A stretch of 64,000 bases of DNA. Source: Ferrimonas kyonanensis DSM 18153 (lineage in GTDB: Bacteria > Pseudomonadota > Gammaproteobacteria > Enterobacterales > Shewanellaceae). The notes below the pieces were generated by a model. That model ran no database searches. It was not told the DNA's origin and saw only the letters and a list, made by a program, of their open reading frames with translations. A program made the translations under genes and the position numbers. The stretch covers positions 48,345 through 112,344 of the forward strand of contig NZ_KE384364.1 of the NCBI RefSeq assembly GCF_000425405.1. Direction: 5' to 3'. How positions within the stretch are numbered: the stretch's first letter is position 1; every line of letters begins with the position of its first letter. Shown one piece after another: positions 42,001 through 52,183 of this stretch.

Positions 42001-42111
42001 TCCAGGCTCCTTGTGGCGCAGTGGTAGTCAAAATAGAGAAATAGAGAGATGTCTCGAGATGCACGACAGTCTTAACGCCGAAGCCTAAACCGGCCGCCAA
42101 GACTTCGGCAG

Positions 42112-42441
42112 TCAATGCTGCACCGAGCGAGAGAACAGGTGGATGATCAGCGTTCCCGCCACGATCAGCCCCATCCCCAACATCGCCGCAGCATCCAAAG
42201 GCTGTTTCAGCCGCCACCACCCAACGCCGGCCACCAGCACGATGCCGGCGCCGCACCAGATGGCATAGGCGATGCCCACCGGCATCACCCGAACCACCTG
42301 CGCCAGCAACGCAAACGCCACCAGGTAGCCACACAGGCACAACAGCGTCGGCAGCGGTTGTGTAAACCCCTGGGTGCGCGGCAGCAAACTGGTGGCAGAC
42401 ACTTCGGCAATGATCGCCACAAGCAGGCAGAGGTAGGCCAT
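42112..42441 (-). CDS. Small multidrug resistance (SMR) family exporter, EmrE-like
   Basis: The 109-residue protein has four transmembrane helices. The essential membrane Glu lies in VAIIAEVSATSLL (EmrE Glu14 position), and the family signature GIAYAIWCGAGIVLV is in helix 3. I start at the ATG 42441, which matches EmrE; the upstream frame runs into the hydrolase gene. SMR proteins exchange protons for quaternary ammonium compounds, and EmrE also exports betaine and choline. Its place 4 nt behind the hydrolase downstream of caiE therefore fits a quaternary-amine theme, although the substrate is not determined. Confidence 0.9.
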   Translation of the reverse strand: MAYLCLLVAIIAEVSATSLLPRTQGFTQPLPTLLCLCGYLVAFALLAQVVRVMPVGIAYAIWCGAGIVLVAGVGWWRLKQPLDAAAMLGMGLIVAGTLIIHLFSRSVQH

Positions 42442-42445
42442 GGGA

Positions 42446-43387
42446 TTACGCCAGCAAAGCCCGAATCCGCGGACCGGTGTCCTGCAGGTACTGATCGGCT
42501 TGATCAAACACCCCCAGCATCTTGATAAAGCCGTGGATCACCCCTTCATAGAGGCGATACTCCACCGAGACCCCGGCGGCGGTCAGCTTGTCGGCATACA
42601 GGCGACTGTCGTCGCACAGCGGGTCGTACTCGGCACAGGCGATCAGGGTTGGCGGCAGATCCTCATGACTGCTGGCCCGCAGCGGTGAGCAATAGGGGTG
42701 CAAGCCATCGACCGGGCTGCGCAGGTAGTGATTCCAGTAATAGCTCATGCTGGCTCGCTGCAACAGGTAGCCTTCGCCGTGATTGATGGCCGACGGCGTA
42801 TCCCAGCCGTACTGCACCGCCGGGTAAACCAGGACCTGGCAGGCCAGACGCGGGCCATTTTCATCCCGCGCCCGCAAGGCCACGGCCGCCGCCAGGTTGC
42901 CGCCGGCACTGTCGCCAAACACACCGATGCGCCGTGAGTCCAGCCCCAGTTTTTGGGCATGCTCAAACACCCAGCAAGTGGCGGCATAGCAGTCGTCCAT
43001 GGGGGTCGGGAATTTGTGCTCAGGCGCCTTTTGATAGTTCACCGCCACCACCACCGCACCGGTGTGGTTGGCCAGGGCGCGACTGAAGCCGTCGTTGGTT
43101 TCAATATTGGACACCATCCAGCCACTGCCGTGGAAAAACACCAGCGCCGGCTGCAATTCGGCACTGGCGTCGCCCTCGAGCGGCCGGTAGATTCGAATAG
43201 GCAGATCGGCGCTGGGGCCGGGAATGAAACGATGTTCCACCGCCGCAACGGCGGCCGGCTCTCTGCAGGGACTGTCACTGGACAGCTCCAGATGACGGGC
43301 CTCTGCCGGGGTCATCTCTTCGTAGGCTTTGGCGCCGGAGTCACGCACCTGCTGCAAAAATTCATCGACCTTGGGATCTAATGGCAT
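42446..43387 (-). CDS. Alpha/beta hydrolase (HSL/Aes-type esterase)
   Basis: The 313-residue cytoplasmic esterase of the hormone-sensitive-lipase group has an oxyanion motif HGSGW (86-90; usually HGGG). The nucleophile is Ser160 in GDSAGGN, the acid probably Asp255 in AEYDPLCDD, and the base His285 in VIHGF. No signal peptide is present. It follows caiE after 229 nt containing a long hairpin and precedes the SMR exporter. Hydrolysis of acyl-carnitine or choline esters would fit the neighbourhood but cannot be read from the sequence. Confidence 0.88.
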   Translation of the reverse strand: MPLDPKVDEFLQQVRDSGAKAYEEMTPAEARHLELSSDSPCREPAAVAAVEHRFIPGPSADLPIRIYRPLEGDASAELQPALVFFHGSGWMVSNIETNDGFSRALANHTGAVVVAVNYQKAPEHKFPTPMDDCYAATCWVFEHAQKLGLDSRRIGVFGDSAGGNLAAAVALRARDENGPRLACQVLVYPAVQYGWDTPSAINHGEGYLLQRASMSYYWNHYLRSPVDGLHPYCSPLRASSHEDLPPTLIACAEYDPLCDDSRLYADKLTAAGVSVEYRLYEGVIHGFIKMLGVFDQADQYLQDTGPRIRALLA

Positions 43388-43437
43388 AACGGTTTCCTTT
43401 AAGCGTGCACCGCCGTGTAGTCACAGCGAAATCGAGT

Positions 43438-43486
43438 GCGCCACCCCAACACCTGCCAGCCGTTGAACGGCCTGGCGGGGTGGCGC
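43438..43486. terminator. Long hairpin between caiE and the hydrolase gene
   Basis: A perfect 10-bp outer stem GCGCCACCCC/GGGGTGGCGC (43438-43447 with 43477-43486) encloses an inner GCCAG-CCG/CGG-CTGGC stem. It has no clear U-tract on either side, so it may be a processing site or a Rho-dependent stop for the cai operon. Confidence 0.45.
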
Positions 43487-43500
43487 GAAGTAAAAATGTC

Positions 43501-43589
43501 GTCTGTCTGACCGGCAATCACTTGGGTAAGCGAATGTTTAGGATGAGAGGATCGCTTGTGCGTTGATGGATAATCACCGGCAGACAGAC
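43501..43589. repeat. Inverted repeat just downstream of caiE
   Basis: The arms GTCTGTCTGACCGG (43501-43514) and CCGGCAGACAGAC (43577-43589) are complementary apart from one bulged base and are 62 nt apart. They start about 27 nt past the caiE stop on the minus strand. The function is unknown. Confidence 0.5.
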
Positions 43590-43616
43590 AACAAAACCAA
43601 ATTCAATCGGCCAACC

Positions 43617-44258
43617 TCAGGCGGCCGGCCCCTCGGCCGGATCGCGCTCCCGGTTGGCTGCGGTGGTGACCGCAGTTTCCTGCACCCCTGTGGTGCCCTG
43701 AAGGCGGGGACGGTTGGGCTCCATGGCCGTCCGGGGTTCGACTTCATTCATCGATGCCGCCGACCGTTTTGCCAAATCCTGATACTCCTGGGTATTGAGG
43801 CGCTTCCATTCCAGCTCCTGATCCGAGACCGACCGGACCGCTTTTGCCGGCGTCCCCATCAGCAGCTGCCGGGGCTGGCCCTGAAAACCGGCTTTGACGA
43901 AACTCATGGCGGCGACGATGCTCTGTTCGGCCACCACGGCCCCATCCATCACCACCGCATTCATGCCCACCAGGGCCTCTTTGCCGATAACGCAGCCATG
44001 CAGAATGGCGCCGTGGCCAATGTGGCCGTTCTCACTGACGATGGTATCGCGGTCGCTGTAACCATGCATGATGCAGCCGTCCTGAACGTTGCACCCGGCT
44101 TCCAGGATCAGGCGGCCATAGTCCCCTCGCAGCGATGCGGTCGGACCCACATACACTCCAGGGCCGACGATGACATCGCCGATCAATACTGCGGTCGGAT
44201 GGACATAGGCGCTAGGGTCAACGACTGGAATAACACCTTCAAATTCATAGCAGGGCAT
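43617..44258 (-). CDS. caiE: Carnitine operon protein CaiE
   Basis: CaiE is a gamma-carbonic-anhydrase-like trimeric left-handed beta-helix protein that stimulates CaiB/CaiD activity in E. coli, probably by supplying a cofactor. The 213-residue product has hexapeptide repeats ([21 protein letters not shown] and onwards) and the CaiE-typical [16 protein letters not shown] and [15 protein letters not shown]-terminal tail beyond the E. coli length ends in [16 protein letters not shown]. It is the last gene of the cai operon, but 184 nt separate it from the preceding hydratase gene. Confidence 0.95.
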   Translation of the reverse strand: MPCYEFEGVIPVVDPSAYVHPTAVLIGDVIVGPGVYVGPTASLRGDYGRLILEAGCNVQDGCIMHGYSDRDTIVSENGHIGHGAILHGCVIGKEALVGMNAVVMDGAVVAEQSIVAAMSFVKAGFQGQPRQLLMGTPAKAVRSVSDQELEWKRLNTQEYQDLAKRSAASMNEVEPRTAMEPNRPRLQGTTGVQETAVTTAANRERDPAEGPAA

Positions 44259-44340
44259 AAAACACCTTCAGAACCTATGACGTAACAACACTGAAAACAA
44301 ATAAATAAAAATCGCAATAATAAAAAGGGCGTGACACTAC

Positions 44341-44354
44341 TTTGGTGCACCAAA
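44341..44354. promoter_or_regulatory. 14-bp perfect palindrome in the gap upstream of caiE
   Basis: TTTGGTGCACCAAA is perfectly self-complementary. It lies about 83 bp before caiE in a 184-nt AT-rich gap, the largest break in the otherwise compact cai operon. It could be an operator for an internal promoter; no -10/-35 pair is convincing. Confidence 0.35.
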
Positions 44355-44442
44355 CGCATTGCGAATGGAAATAGAGCACGCCAACAGCTGCCTTAAAACA
44401 ACACTCAAAAACAATCAAGAACAACAGTGAAAATCTAAATAA

Positions 44443-45300
44443 CTAACGCCACTCAACTAAACCAAAATTCAAATAACAACAGTCAGAGTCGTCTGCATCC
44501 ACTACTCTAAAATGGACACAATTATCACTCCATTTCCAAATTTGAGTCTTTACCCTCGCGCCTGGATAAAGCGCCTTGGTTAACCGGGTTTTAAATCGAG
44601 TTAACCGCTCCGGCTCGCCAGGAATCACACTTCGAATAATGTGTCGGCAGGCCACCCCGGTGGTGCTCACGCCGTGCAGATTCGGCTTGGGATGGCCAAA
44701 CTTCTGCGCATAGGCCCAGTCCACATGCTGAGGGTGATAATCACCGCTGAGGCGATACACCAGAGCCTGATTCAGTGGCACCTGTTCCGTCACTTCAAAG
44801 TCCGGCTGCCGCTCCGGAATTTCGACAATGTCGCGGGGCGCTTTCGGACCGCCAAAGCCGCCGTCATACAGGCAGCAATCCCAGCTTTCATTCGTGAACA
44901 GCAGGGTGCCATCCTGATTGCGGGTTTCACCGATGTGCTGGGCCAGACAGCCTCGCCCCTCACCGCGGTCGTACAACCCCTTCAGCAACACAGTGGTACT
45001 GAGTTTGCCGGTCACCAGTTCCGGGGTCAGTGGCCGATGTACCCGAAAATCGAAGCCCCAATGCAAAGAGCCGCCCCACTCAAAACCAAAGTCGATGGTT
45101 TTGGTGACTTCACTGTCCACAATTGGCATGGCACAGAAGGTGGGCAGCACTTTCAGATCTTGTTCATACACATACTCAAGGTCGGTCTTACCATCACTGC
45201 CGGCACCGCATCCCAGCCCCAGCAGCATCAAGTCCCTGACCGTATACTCATTAATAAAAGGCCCGTATGTCTGGCCTTGCATTTCCAGCTTTAACGCCAT
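44443..45300 (-). CDS. MaoC/hydratase-2-like acyl-CoA dehydratase in the cai operon
   Basis: The 285-residue double hot-dog protein resembles the hydratase 2 unit of peroxisomal multifunctional enzymes (DLEYVYEQDLKVLPTF near residues 40-55). The active-site stretch is VYRLSGDYHPQHVD (181-194) with Asp187 and His192 at the catalytic spacing, then LHGVSTTG (208-215). The family consensus has Asn where His189 stands. Start ATG 45300 has AAGGAG 7 nt upstream; a longer open frame was rejected. Enterobacterial cai operons lack this gene. It is expected to hydrate or dehydrate crotonobetainyl-CoA or a related CoA ester, with stereochemistry opposite to CaiD. A paralogue lies at 60541-61392. Confidence 0.85.
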   Translation of the reverse strand: MALKLEMQGQTYGPFINEYTVRDLMLLGLGCGAGSDGKTDLEYVYEQDLKVLPTFCAMPIVDSEVTKTIDFGFEWGGSLHWGFDFRVHRPLTPELVTGKLSTTVLLKGLYDRGEGRGCLAQHIGETRNQDGTLLFTNESWDCCLYDGGFGGPKAPRDIVEIPERQPDFEVTEQVPLNQALVYRLSGDYHPQHVDWAYAQKFGHPKPNLHGVSTTGVACRHIIRSVIPGEPERLTRFKTRLTKALYPGARVKTQIWKWSDNCVHFRVVDADDSDCCYLNFGLVEWR

Positions 45301-45409
45301 GTCGAAACTCCTTCTATCGAACGTCTCCGCCCTCTCCACCAGACAGCGGATCAACGGTGGCAACCGGTGCCCTATCGACACCGACTGCCACCACGGACAT
45401 GCAAGTCGG

Positions 45410-46195
45410 TTACTTGCCCGCCCAGACCGGATCGCGCTTCTCAGCAAACGCCGCAGGTCCTTCCAGCGCATCTTCAGAATGCAGAACCGCCGGGTAGTGC
45501 TTCAGCACACCGCTGCGGGTGTAGCGGTAGCCCTCTTCGACGGTCATTTCACTGGTGGTACGAACCACCTCTTTCAATGCCGCCACGGCCAGAGGCGCGC
45601 TCTGAGCGATTTGCGCTGCCAGTTCACGGGCAGAGTCCATCAGCTCGGCGTTGCTGACGACGCGGTTGACGATGCCCCAGCGCAGCGCTTCTTCGGCATC
45701 CATACGGCGACCGGTCATCATCATCTCGTTAACGATGGCCGGTGGCAGCAGTTTTGGCAGACGCAGCATGCCGCCGCTGTCTGGCACGATGCCCAGCTTG
45801 GCTTCGGGCAGAGCAAAGCTGGCGTTATCGGCACAGACAATCATGTCGGCACCCAGCGCCAGTTCAAAACCACCGCCGAAGGCGTAACCATTGACGGCGG
45901 CAATCACCGGCTTGTCCAGGTCAAACAGTTCGGTCAGACCGGCGAAACCACCGGGGCCGAAATCCGCATCCGGCGCTTCGCCTTCGGCGGCCGCTTTCAG
46001 ATCCCAGCCGGCGGAGAAGAAACGCTCGCCCGCACCGGTGATGATGGCAACTCGAAGCTCAGGATCATCTCGGAATGCCAGAAAAACTTCGCCCATTTCA
46101 AAGCTGGTTTTGGCATCAATGGCATTGGCTTTAGGCCGATCCAATGTAATTTCCAAAATGCTGCCATTTCGAGTTACGTGCAATGATTCGCTCAT
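45410..46195 (-). CDS. caiD: Crotonobetainyl-CoA hydratase CaiD
   Basis: CaiD reversibly hydrates crotonobetainyl-CoA to L-carnitinyl-CoA. The 261-residue crotonase-fold protein is close to E. coli CaiD along its whole length ([20 protein letters not shown]). The oxyanion-hole segments [20 protein letters not shown] and [16 protein letters not shown] and the acidic [13 protein letters not shown] are present. It sits after caiC in the caiTABCD order. Confidence 0.97.
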   Translation of the reverse strand: MSESLHVTRNGSILEITLDRPKANAIDAKTSFEMGEVFLAFRDDPELRVAIITGAGERFFSAGWDLKAAAEGEAPDADFGPGGFAGLTELFDLDKPVIAAVNGYAFGGGFELALGADMIVCADNASFALPEAKLGIVPDSGGMLRLPKLLPPAIVNEMMMTGRRMDAEEALRWGIVNRVVSNAELMDSARELAAQIAQSAPLAVAALKEVVRTTSEMTVEEGYRYTRSGVLKHYPAVLHSEDALEGPAAFAEKRDPVWAGK

Positions 46196-46246
46196 GTTCT
46201 TACTCCATTAAGAGTCAACTGATGACTCCATCCACTAAATTAAAGA

Positions 46247-47812
46247 TTACTCTTTTTCACACAGGAGATTTTTTCTAACTTTGCCGGTGCACGTTCTTGG
46301 CAAATTCGGCAATAGCTCAACAAAAGAGGGCACTTTAAATTTGGCCATCTTTTCTGCGCAATAGTTAATAATGTCCTGCTCATTAATATCTGCGTCGGGT
46401 CTCAGCACCACAAAGGCTTTAATGGCCTCATCACGAATCGAGTCTTTAACGCCAATAACGGCCGCTTCAATCACTTTCGGATGCGCGGTGATGATGTTTT
46501 CAATCTCCATGCAGGAGATATTTTCTCCCCCCCGCTTCACCATGTTGCAACTGCGGTCGACAAAGTAGAAAAACCCTTCTTCGTCCACGTAGCCGGAATC
46601 GCCGGTTCTGAGCCAGCCATCCGCGCCAATCGCTTTGGCGGTGGCCTCCGGTGCCTGATAATACTCCTTGAAGATGGTCCGCCCCGGTTCGCCCTTGACC
46701 TGAATCTCGCCGATCTCGCCGGCGGCCAGCTCCTGGCCTTCCGGGGAGACAATACGAGCCTCATAACCAAAGCCGGTACGGCCGATGGACGGCCAGCGGC
46801 GTTTATCTCCGGGACGATCGCCGATGATACCGACGATGGTCTCCGTCATTCCCCAGGATGTCAGCAAACGCACATTGAATCGCTCAATGAACGCGTCTTT
46901 CTCCTGCACGGGCATGCTCAGGTAGAACATCACCTCCCGCAAACGATGGTTGCGCTCCCATGGCTGCTGCGGCTGCATCATCATGGTGCGCATCATCAAC
47001 GGGATGCACTCGGTCACCGTCGCCTGGTATTTGCATACCTGACTCCAGAAATTGCGGGCGCTGAATCTCTCCAGCAATACGAAGGTCGCCCCGGCGGAGA
47101 ACGCCGCCATGGCCGCGGTACACTGGCAATCGATGTGGTATACCGGCATGGCCGTCATATACACATCATCGCTGCGCAGGGCCGCCTGCCAGGCACTGTA
47201 ATAGCCGGCAAAACGCAAGTTGTAGTGAGTGATCACTACGCCTTTGGGGCGTGAGGTGGTGCCGGATGTGAACAGAATCTCAGCGGTGTCATCCCAACCA
47301 ATCTCAGACTCGGCAACGAAGCGGGTCGAGTACTGGCTCAGCAACTGAGCAAAGTCCCCAACGCCCTCGATGACTCCGCCGTCTTTGAGGTCGGTGACCA
47401 GAATCTGCTCGAGGTCGGTCTGAGCGCCGGCTCGAATCTGGCTGTAAATAGGCAAAAATTCGGTGGTGGTCACCACGCGTCGAATGCCACACTTTTCCGC
47501 CAGGTAGGCGCACTCATCCAGCAACCAATGGGTATTAACGGGCACCATCACCGCGCCAATTTTCGCCAGTCCGAACCAGCACAGGATGAACTCCACGCTG
47601 TTGTTCAGATGCAGGGCGACACGTTCGCCTTTCACCACTCCCAGGGCCGTAAACAGGTTGGCGGCCCGATTGATCTCGCCATTGAGTCCGGCGTAGGAGT
47701 ACTGAGTGGCGTTTCCGGACGCATCTTCAAAAATCAACGCCGTTTTGTCGCTATGCAATTCAGCCAGGTCGTCCCAGGTCTGACGCAAGTTATGTCCGCT
47801 AATAATGTCCAT
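46247..47812 (-). CDS. caiC: Carnitine/crotonobetaine-CoA ligase CaiC
   Basis: CaiC activates carnitine, crotonobetaine or gamma-butyrobetaine to CoA esters with ATP, priming the CaiB transfer cycle. The 521-residue ANL-superfamily enzyme has the P-loop [12 protein letters not shown], the A5-type TSWGMTET and the YRTGD-equivalent [16 protein letters not shown]. The C-terminal catalytic lysine region GKVRKN is also seen. It lies 106 nt downstream of caiB and 51 nt before caiD. Confidence 0.96.
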   Translation of the reverse strand: MDIISGHNLRQTWDDLAELHSDKTALIFEDASGNATQYSYAGLNGEINRAANLFTALGVVKGERVALHLNNSVEFILCWFGLAKIGAVMVPVNTHWLLDECAYLAEKCGIRRVVTTTEFLPIYSQIRAGAQTDLEQILVTDLKDGGVIEGVGDFAQLLSQYSTRFVAESEIGWDDTAEILFTSGTTSRPKGVVITHYNLRFAGYYSAWQAALRSDDVYMTAMPVYHIDCQCTAAMAAFSAGATFVLLERFSARNFWSQVCKYQATVTECIPLMMRTMMMQPQQPWERNHRLREVMFYLSMPVQEKDAFIERFNVRLLTSWGMTETIVGIIGDRPGDKRRWPSIGRTGFGYEARIVSPEGQELAAGEIGEIQVKGEPGRTIFKEYYQAPEATAKAIGADGWLRTGDSGYVDEEGFFYFVDRSCNMVKRGGENISCMEIENIITAHPKVIEAAVIGVKDSIRDEAIKAFVVLRPDADINEQDIINYCAEKMAKFKVPSFVELLPNLPRTCTGKVRKNLLCEKE

Positions 47813-47918
47813 TTGTTACCTTACAACATCAACCATCTGTGTGGATTTTGAAACCCTAATGACCGGAGTTCAGCTTGTCACTCTCCACCCTCCGGACACG
47901 TGATCTGCTGACGGTGTT

Positions 47919-49151
47919 TTACGCCTCAGGCGCCTTGTCAACCTTGGCCAGACCCTTGTCTGCCAATTCTGTGATCGCTTCATCGCTGTAGCCGATATCA
48001 CGCAAAATGGCGGCGGTGTCCATGCCATGATCCGGCATGCCGCGCCAGATCTGACCCGGGTTGTTTTTAAACTTGGGCATCACATTGGGGCCCTTGCAGC
48101 GTTTGCCGTCGATGGTGTCCCATTCGGTAATGGACTCACGGGCAATGTACTGCGGGTTAGACTCCAGATCTTCGGCGCTCAACACCTTGGCACAGGCGAT
48201 CTTCAGTTCCGCGAAGCGCTTGCGCACCTCGGCCACGGAGCGGGCATTGATGTAGCTATCCAGGGCATCCTCGATCGCTTGACCATGAGGGCATTCGATG
48301 CGGTGAATCAGCTGAGTTCCTTCCGGCACGGCTTCGGTTCCCAGCAGGTGGCCCAGGCCAATGTCCTTGAACAGCTCTTCGATCTGGTTGGCACCGACCA
48401 TCTCCATCACGATGTAACCGTCTTCACACTTGTACAGACCGCAGCCAGCGTAGTAAGGGTCGCGGCCCTTGTACTGACGAGGCGCCATCTGACCACCGTT
48501 GAAGTAGTCCATCATGAAGTACTGGCCCATGCGCAACATCACCTCATACATGGCCACATCGATGCTCTCACCAACGCCGGTTTCCTTGGCCTTGTGGAAG
48601 GCTGCCAGGGCCGCGGTGGTCACGGTCATGCCGGAGAAGTAATCGGCGGTGTAAGGGAACGCCGACATCGGCTGATCCACATCGCCGTTCTGCATCAGAT
48701 AGCCGCTGAACGCCTGAGCAATGGTGTTGTACGCCGCCAGGTTGGTGTATTCATCGGTACCAAACTGACCAAAACCGGACAGGTGTGCCACAACCAGCTT
48801 AGGGTTGCGTTCCCACAGCAGCTCATCGGTAATGCCACGGCGAGCAAACGCTGGTCCTTTACTGGCTTCAATGAAGATGTCGGTGGTTTCCATCAGTTTC
48901 AGGAACGCATCACGGCCTTCGTCTTTAAAGATGTTCAAAGACAGCGCATGCAGGTTGCGTCGTGACAACTGAGGGTAGTTAGGCTGCACCCGAATGGTGT
49001 CGGCGTAGGCAACGTTCTCAATCCAGATCACTTCTGCGCCCCATTCCGCCAGCATCTGGCCTGCGAATGGACCGGCAATCTCGATACCGGAAAACACAAC
49101 CCGAACCCCGGAAAGAGGACCAAATTTCGGTGTGGCTAATGTCTGTGACAT
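47919..49151 (-). CDS. caiB: L-carnitine CoA-transferase CaiB
   Basis: CaiB is a class III (Frc-type) CoA transferase exchanging CoA between gamma-butyrobetainyl-CoA or crotonobetainyl-CoA and carnitine. The 410-residue product starts [19 protein letters not shown] after a short leader. The catalytic Asp170 lies in [10 protein letters not shown] (E. coli Asp169). It is part of caiTABCD-(hydratase)-E. A clear paralogue, CaiB2, is at 59204-60424. Confidence 0.97.
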   Translation of the reverse strand: MSQTLATPKFGPLSGVRVVFSGIEIAGPFAGQMLAEWGAEVIWIENVAYADTIRVQPNYPQLSRRNLHALSLNIFKDEGRDAFLKLMETTDIFIEASKGPAFARRGITDELLWERNPKLVVAHLSGFGQFGTDEYTNLAAYNTIAQAFSGYLMQNGDVDQPMSAFPYTADYFSGMTVTTAALAAFHKAKETGVGESIDVAMYEVMLRMGQYFMMDYFNGGQMAPRQYKGRDPYYAGCGLYKCEDGYIVMEMVGANQIEELFKDIGLGHLLGTEAVPEGTQLIHRIECPHGQAIEDALDSYINARSVAEVRKRFAELKIACAKVLSAEDLESNPQYIARESITEWDTIDGKRCKGPNVMPKFKNNPGQIWRGMPDHGMDTAAILRDIGYSDEAITELADKGLAKVDKAPEA

Positions 49152-49228
49152 GGTGATGTCCTTATGTAATGTGTCTCAAAATGGCAGCCAGGACGGCGCA
49201 ATCGCGACGCCTGGCTGCATTGCGGGGA

Positions 49229-50365
49229 TTAGCGGTACTCTTTCAGAACCGCACGACCCAGAGTCAGGATCTGCATCTCGTCGGAACCACCAGAGACACG
49301 ATCCACGCGCAGGTCACGCCAGAAGCGGCTGATGCGATGCTCACCGGCGATGGCGTAGCCACCCAGTACCTGCATGGCAGAATCCACCACTTCAAAGGCT
49401 GCATTGGCGCAGTAGAACTTGCACATCGCCGCATCACCGGAGGTCATCATGCCGTTGTCGGCTTTCCAGGCCACGTGGTAGATCATGTTCTTCATGTTGC
49501 TCAGCTTGATGGCCATGTGAGCAAACTTTTCCTGAATCAGCTGGGTACGACCGATGGCCTCGCCGAACTGAACACGCTGGTTGGCGTACTTAGCCGCATC
49601 CTCGAAGGCGCAGTAAGCGGTACCGTAGTTGGTGCAAGCCACCAGGAAGCGTTCCATGTCGAACTCTTCTTTGACTCGCTGGAAGCCGTTGCCTTCACGG
49701 CCGAAGAAATCTTTCTCCTCCAGCTCGACATCGATGAACTGCACTTCGCAGCAGCTGTCCATCTTCAGACCCAGTTTCGGCAGCTTGCTCAGCTTGATGC
49801 CTGGCTTAGTCATGTCGACAAAGAACTCGGAGAACACCGGCGTGTCGGACGCGGCATCGCGAGCCATCACCACCAGGTAAGGGGTACCGGCGGCGCTGGT
49901 GATAAAGCACTTGCTGCCGTTCAGGTAGATCTTGCCGTCTTTACGCAGGTAGTTGGTGGTCAAGCTGCCCACATCGGAGCCGGCACCGGGTTCGGTAATG
50001 GCCGAGTTCCACATCTGCTTACCGGTACCGCGCAGTGCCATGATCTTATCGATCTGCTCGTCGGTGCCTTCACGCAGCACGGTGGTAAAGCCTGCCAGTT
50101 GATACAGCACGTAGGTCGGGGCGCCCAGGCGGCCCAGCTCTTCCCAGATCACCGCCAGGGTGGTCAGGCCGGCGTCAAAGCCGTCATGCTCTTCCGGCAG
50201 CAACAGGCTATCGATGCCCATCTCAGCCAGTTCCTTAACGAAACGCTCAGGGTAGGTGCTGGTCTCATCGCACTCGGCAAAGTACGCTTCCCAGTTTTCA
50301 CGCTCCATCAGGTCACGAACGCCTTTAACAAACAGTTCCTGTTCGTCGGTTAATCTGTAATCCAT
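49229..50365 (-). CDS. caiA: Crotonobetainyl-CoA reductase CaiA
   Basis: CaiA is an acyl-CoA-dehydrogenase-family flavoprotein that reduces crotonobetainyl-CoA to gamma-butyrobetainyl-CoA with electrons from FixAB. The product has 378 residues from ATG 50365 ([20 protein letters not shown]); a TTG two codons upstream is not needed. FAD-site sequences [12 protein letters not shown] and CFITSAAG and the C-terminal [14 protein letters not shown] are present. In this pathway the carnitine skeleton serves as terminal electron acceptor in anaerobic growth. Confidence 0.97.
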   Translation of the reverse strand: MDYRLTDEQELFVKGVRDLMERENWEAYFAECDETSTYPERFVKELAEMGIDSLLLPEEHDGFDAGLTTLAVIWEELGRLGAPTYVLYQLAGFTTVLREGTDEQIDKIMALRGTGKQMWNSAITEPGAGSDVGSLTTNYLRKDGKIYLNGSKCFITSAAGTPYLVVMARDAASDTPVFSEFFVDMTKPGIKLSKLPKLGLKMDSCCEVQFIDVELEEKDFFGREGNGFQRVKEEFDMERFLVACTNYGTAYCAFEDAAKYANQRVQFGEAIGRTQLIQEKFAHMAIKLSNMKNMIYHVAWKADNGMMTSGDAAMCKFYCANAAFEVVDSAMQVLGGYAIAGEHRISRFWRDLRVDRVSGGSDEMQILTLGRAVLKEYR

Positions 50366-50423
50366 AATCAATACCTTCTAGTTACTTCTCTATTCGCGAC
50401 GTAGGTCGTCACCCAAATGGAAT

Positions 50424-51959
50424 TTAGTCCGACCACTTGTTCTTCTTGGCGTCCTTAAGGAAGGACGTAATCACCAAGATGTTGACAATCACCAGTGGTG
50501 CACCGCCGGCAATAATCGCCGTTTGCAGAGGCTTCAGGCCACCCAGAGACAGCAGCACGATGCCGATAACACCCACCAGAATGGACCAGCCCACACGAAT
50601 CCACACTGGTGGCTCGTTGTCGGCATCCACACCCTTACAGGTGGACATGGCCAAGGTGTAAGAACAGGCGTTGATCAGAGTCACGGTCGCCAGGAAACAC
50701 AGGATAAAGAAGCCCCACATGGTGATGGTGCTCATAGGCAGAGCGGCCCAGGTCTCGATGATGGCCCGAGGTGCGCCATGCTCCTGGATAAGCTGTCCCA
50801 TGTTGATGAGGCTGTTGTGCATCAGGTTAACGGTGTTACTGCCCAGAATGGTCCACAGGAACCAGGTAGACGCAGTCAGGCCACCCACCATGGTCAGACA
50901 CAGCTGACGCACGGTACGACCACGGGAGATCTTGGCCAGGAAGATGCACATCTGGATGCCATACACCACCCACCAGGCCCAGTAGAATACGGTCCAGTCT
51001 TGTGGCCAACTGCCTTCACTGATGGAGCTGGTGTAGAACAGCATGCGTGGCAGGTAGCTGAGCATTACGCCCACGGACTCGGTGAAGTAGTTTACGGTGA
51101 AGCTGGTGGCGCCGATGAGCAGTACCCACACCAGCATGATGATGCTCAGGTAGCTGCGCAGGTCACTGGCAATCTTGATGCCCTTAGTCAGACCAAAGGC
51201 CACACAAACGGCGTTAAAGATGATCCAAACGGAGATAACGAAGGTATCGACTTCAATGGTACGAGGAATGCCAAACAGCCATTGGATACACTCGGTCACC
51301 AGAGGCGTCGCCAGACCCAGGCTGGTGCCCATGGCCAGAATCAGTGCAACCACATAGACGTTATCGATAATGGAGCCCAGAACGCCTTTGTGATGTTTGC
51401 CCAGAACCGGCTCAAGGGTACCACTGGGGCGAACCACATCCATCTTCTTCACAAACAGGAAGTAACCCAGGGCAACAGTAAAGAAGCCATATCCCATCCA
51501 GGGCAGAGGACCCCAGTGGAACAAGCTGTAGGCCACACCCAACTCTTTGGCCTGAACCGACATGGATTCCAGCTCAAAAGGAGGATAAGTCAGGTAGTAG
51601 TAGGCTTCCAGAGAGCCCCAGTACAGTACCGCCGCAGAGGTACAGGAGGCAAACATAAGGAAAATCCAACTTCCGGTACTGAATTCCGGCTTTTCCTGAC
51701 CGAGGCGGTTATTGGCGTAGGGGCCCCACACCAACCAGGCCCAACCGATGGCCAGAGCGATCATATACCACTCAAATGCCCACCCCCAGGAGTGAGTCAG
51801 GTAGTGAAACACGGAACTGATGGCTTGGTTAGCCGCATCCAGATCCCGCACAGTAAAATAGGAGAGCAAAATCACAACCAGCAGAGATGGGAAGAATATG
51901 GTTGGTTCAATCCCCACCTTTTTCGGCTGTGTGCCCTTTACAGCTTGTACACTGTCCAT
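50424..51959 (-). CDS. caiT: L-carnitine/gamma-butyrobetaine antiporter CaiT
   Basis: CaiT is a BCCT-family transporter with 12 transmembrane helices that exchanges carnitine for gamma-butyrobetaine without Na+ or H+ coupling. The 511-residue product carries the aromatic box FYWAWWVVY (Trp329, Trp330, Tyr333). Met337 matches E. coli Met331, and Arg268 in SDLRSYLS matches Arg262, whose side chain replaces the Na2 sodium ion. All key residues of the antiporter type are thus present. It is the first cai gene proper, 224 nt after the porin. GGAG lies 8 nt before the ATG. Confidence 0.97.
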   Translation of the reverse strand: MDSVQAVKGTQPKKVGIEPTIFFPSLLVVILLSYFTVRDLDAANQAISSVFHYLTHSWGWAFEWYMIALAIGWAWLVWGPYANNRLGQEKPEFSTGSWIFLMFASCTSAAVLYWGSLEAYYYLTYPPFELESMSVQAKELGVAYSLFHWGPLPWMGYGFFTVALGYFLFVKKMDVVRPSGTLEPVLGKHHKGVLGSIIDNVYVVALILAMGTSLGLATPLVTECIQWLFGIPRTIEVDTFVISVWIIFNAVCVAFGLTKGIKIASDLRSYLSIIMLVWVLLIGATSFTVNYFTESVGVMLSYLPRMLFYTSSISEGSWPQDWTVFYWAWWVVYGIQMCIFLAKISRGRTVRQLCLTMVGGLTASTWFLWTILGSNTVNLMHNSLINMGQLIQEHGAPRAIIETWAALPMSTITMWGFFILCFLATVTLINACSYTLAMSTCKGVDADNEPPVWIRVGWSILVGVIGIVLLSLGGLKPLQTAIIAGGAPLVIVNILVITSFLKDAKKNKWSD

Positions 51960-52027
51960 CCTAAAATCTCCATTCCAGTTACCTCGTATATTCTGGAGGC
52001 AACAAGTTTGATTTCTTTTATTTAATT

Positions 52028-52052
52028 GACCTTTTCACTAGACAAAAAGGTC
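52028..52052. promoter_or_regulatory. Inverted repeat in the porin-caiT gap
   Basis: The arms GACCTTTT and AAAAGGTC (52028-52035, 52045-52052) are perfectly complementary with a 9-nt centre, about 70-95 nt upstream of caiT. It may be an operator or a leader hairpin. A TATAAA-like box lies further upstream on the minus strand, around 52095-52105. The rest of the 224-nt gap is AT-rich without a gene. Confidence 0.4.
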
Positions 52053-52183
52053 TCCGTGACAACATCGATATTGATATTGACAATATTTACTTCGATTTAT
52101 AATTTAGCTGGCAAAGAGGTCTAAATTAAAAGTACTTAAATACTCACTCTCTTAAAAATGAAATCAGTACTGCATCTCATTTA

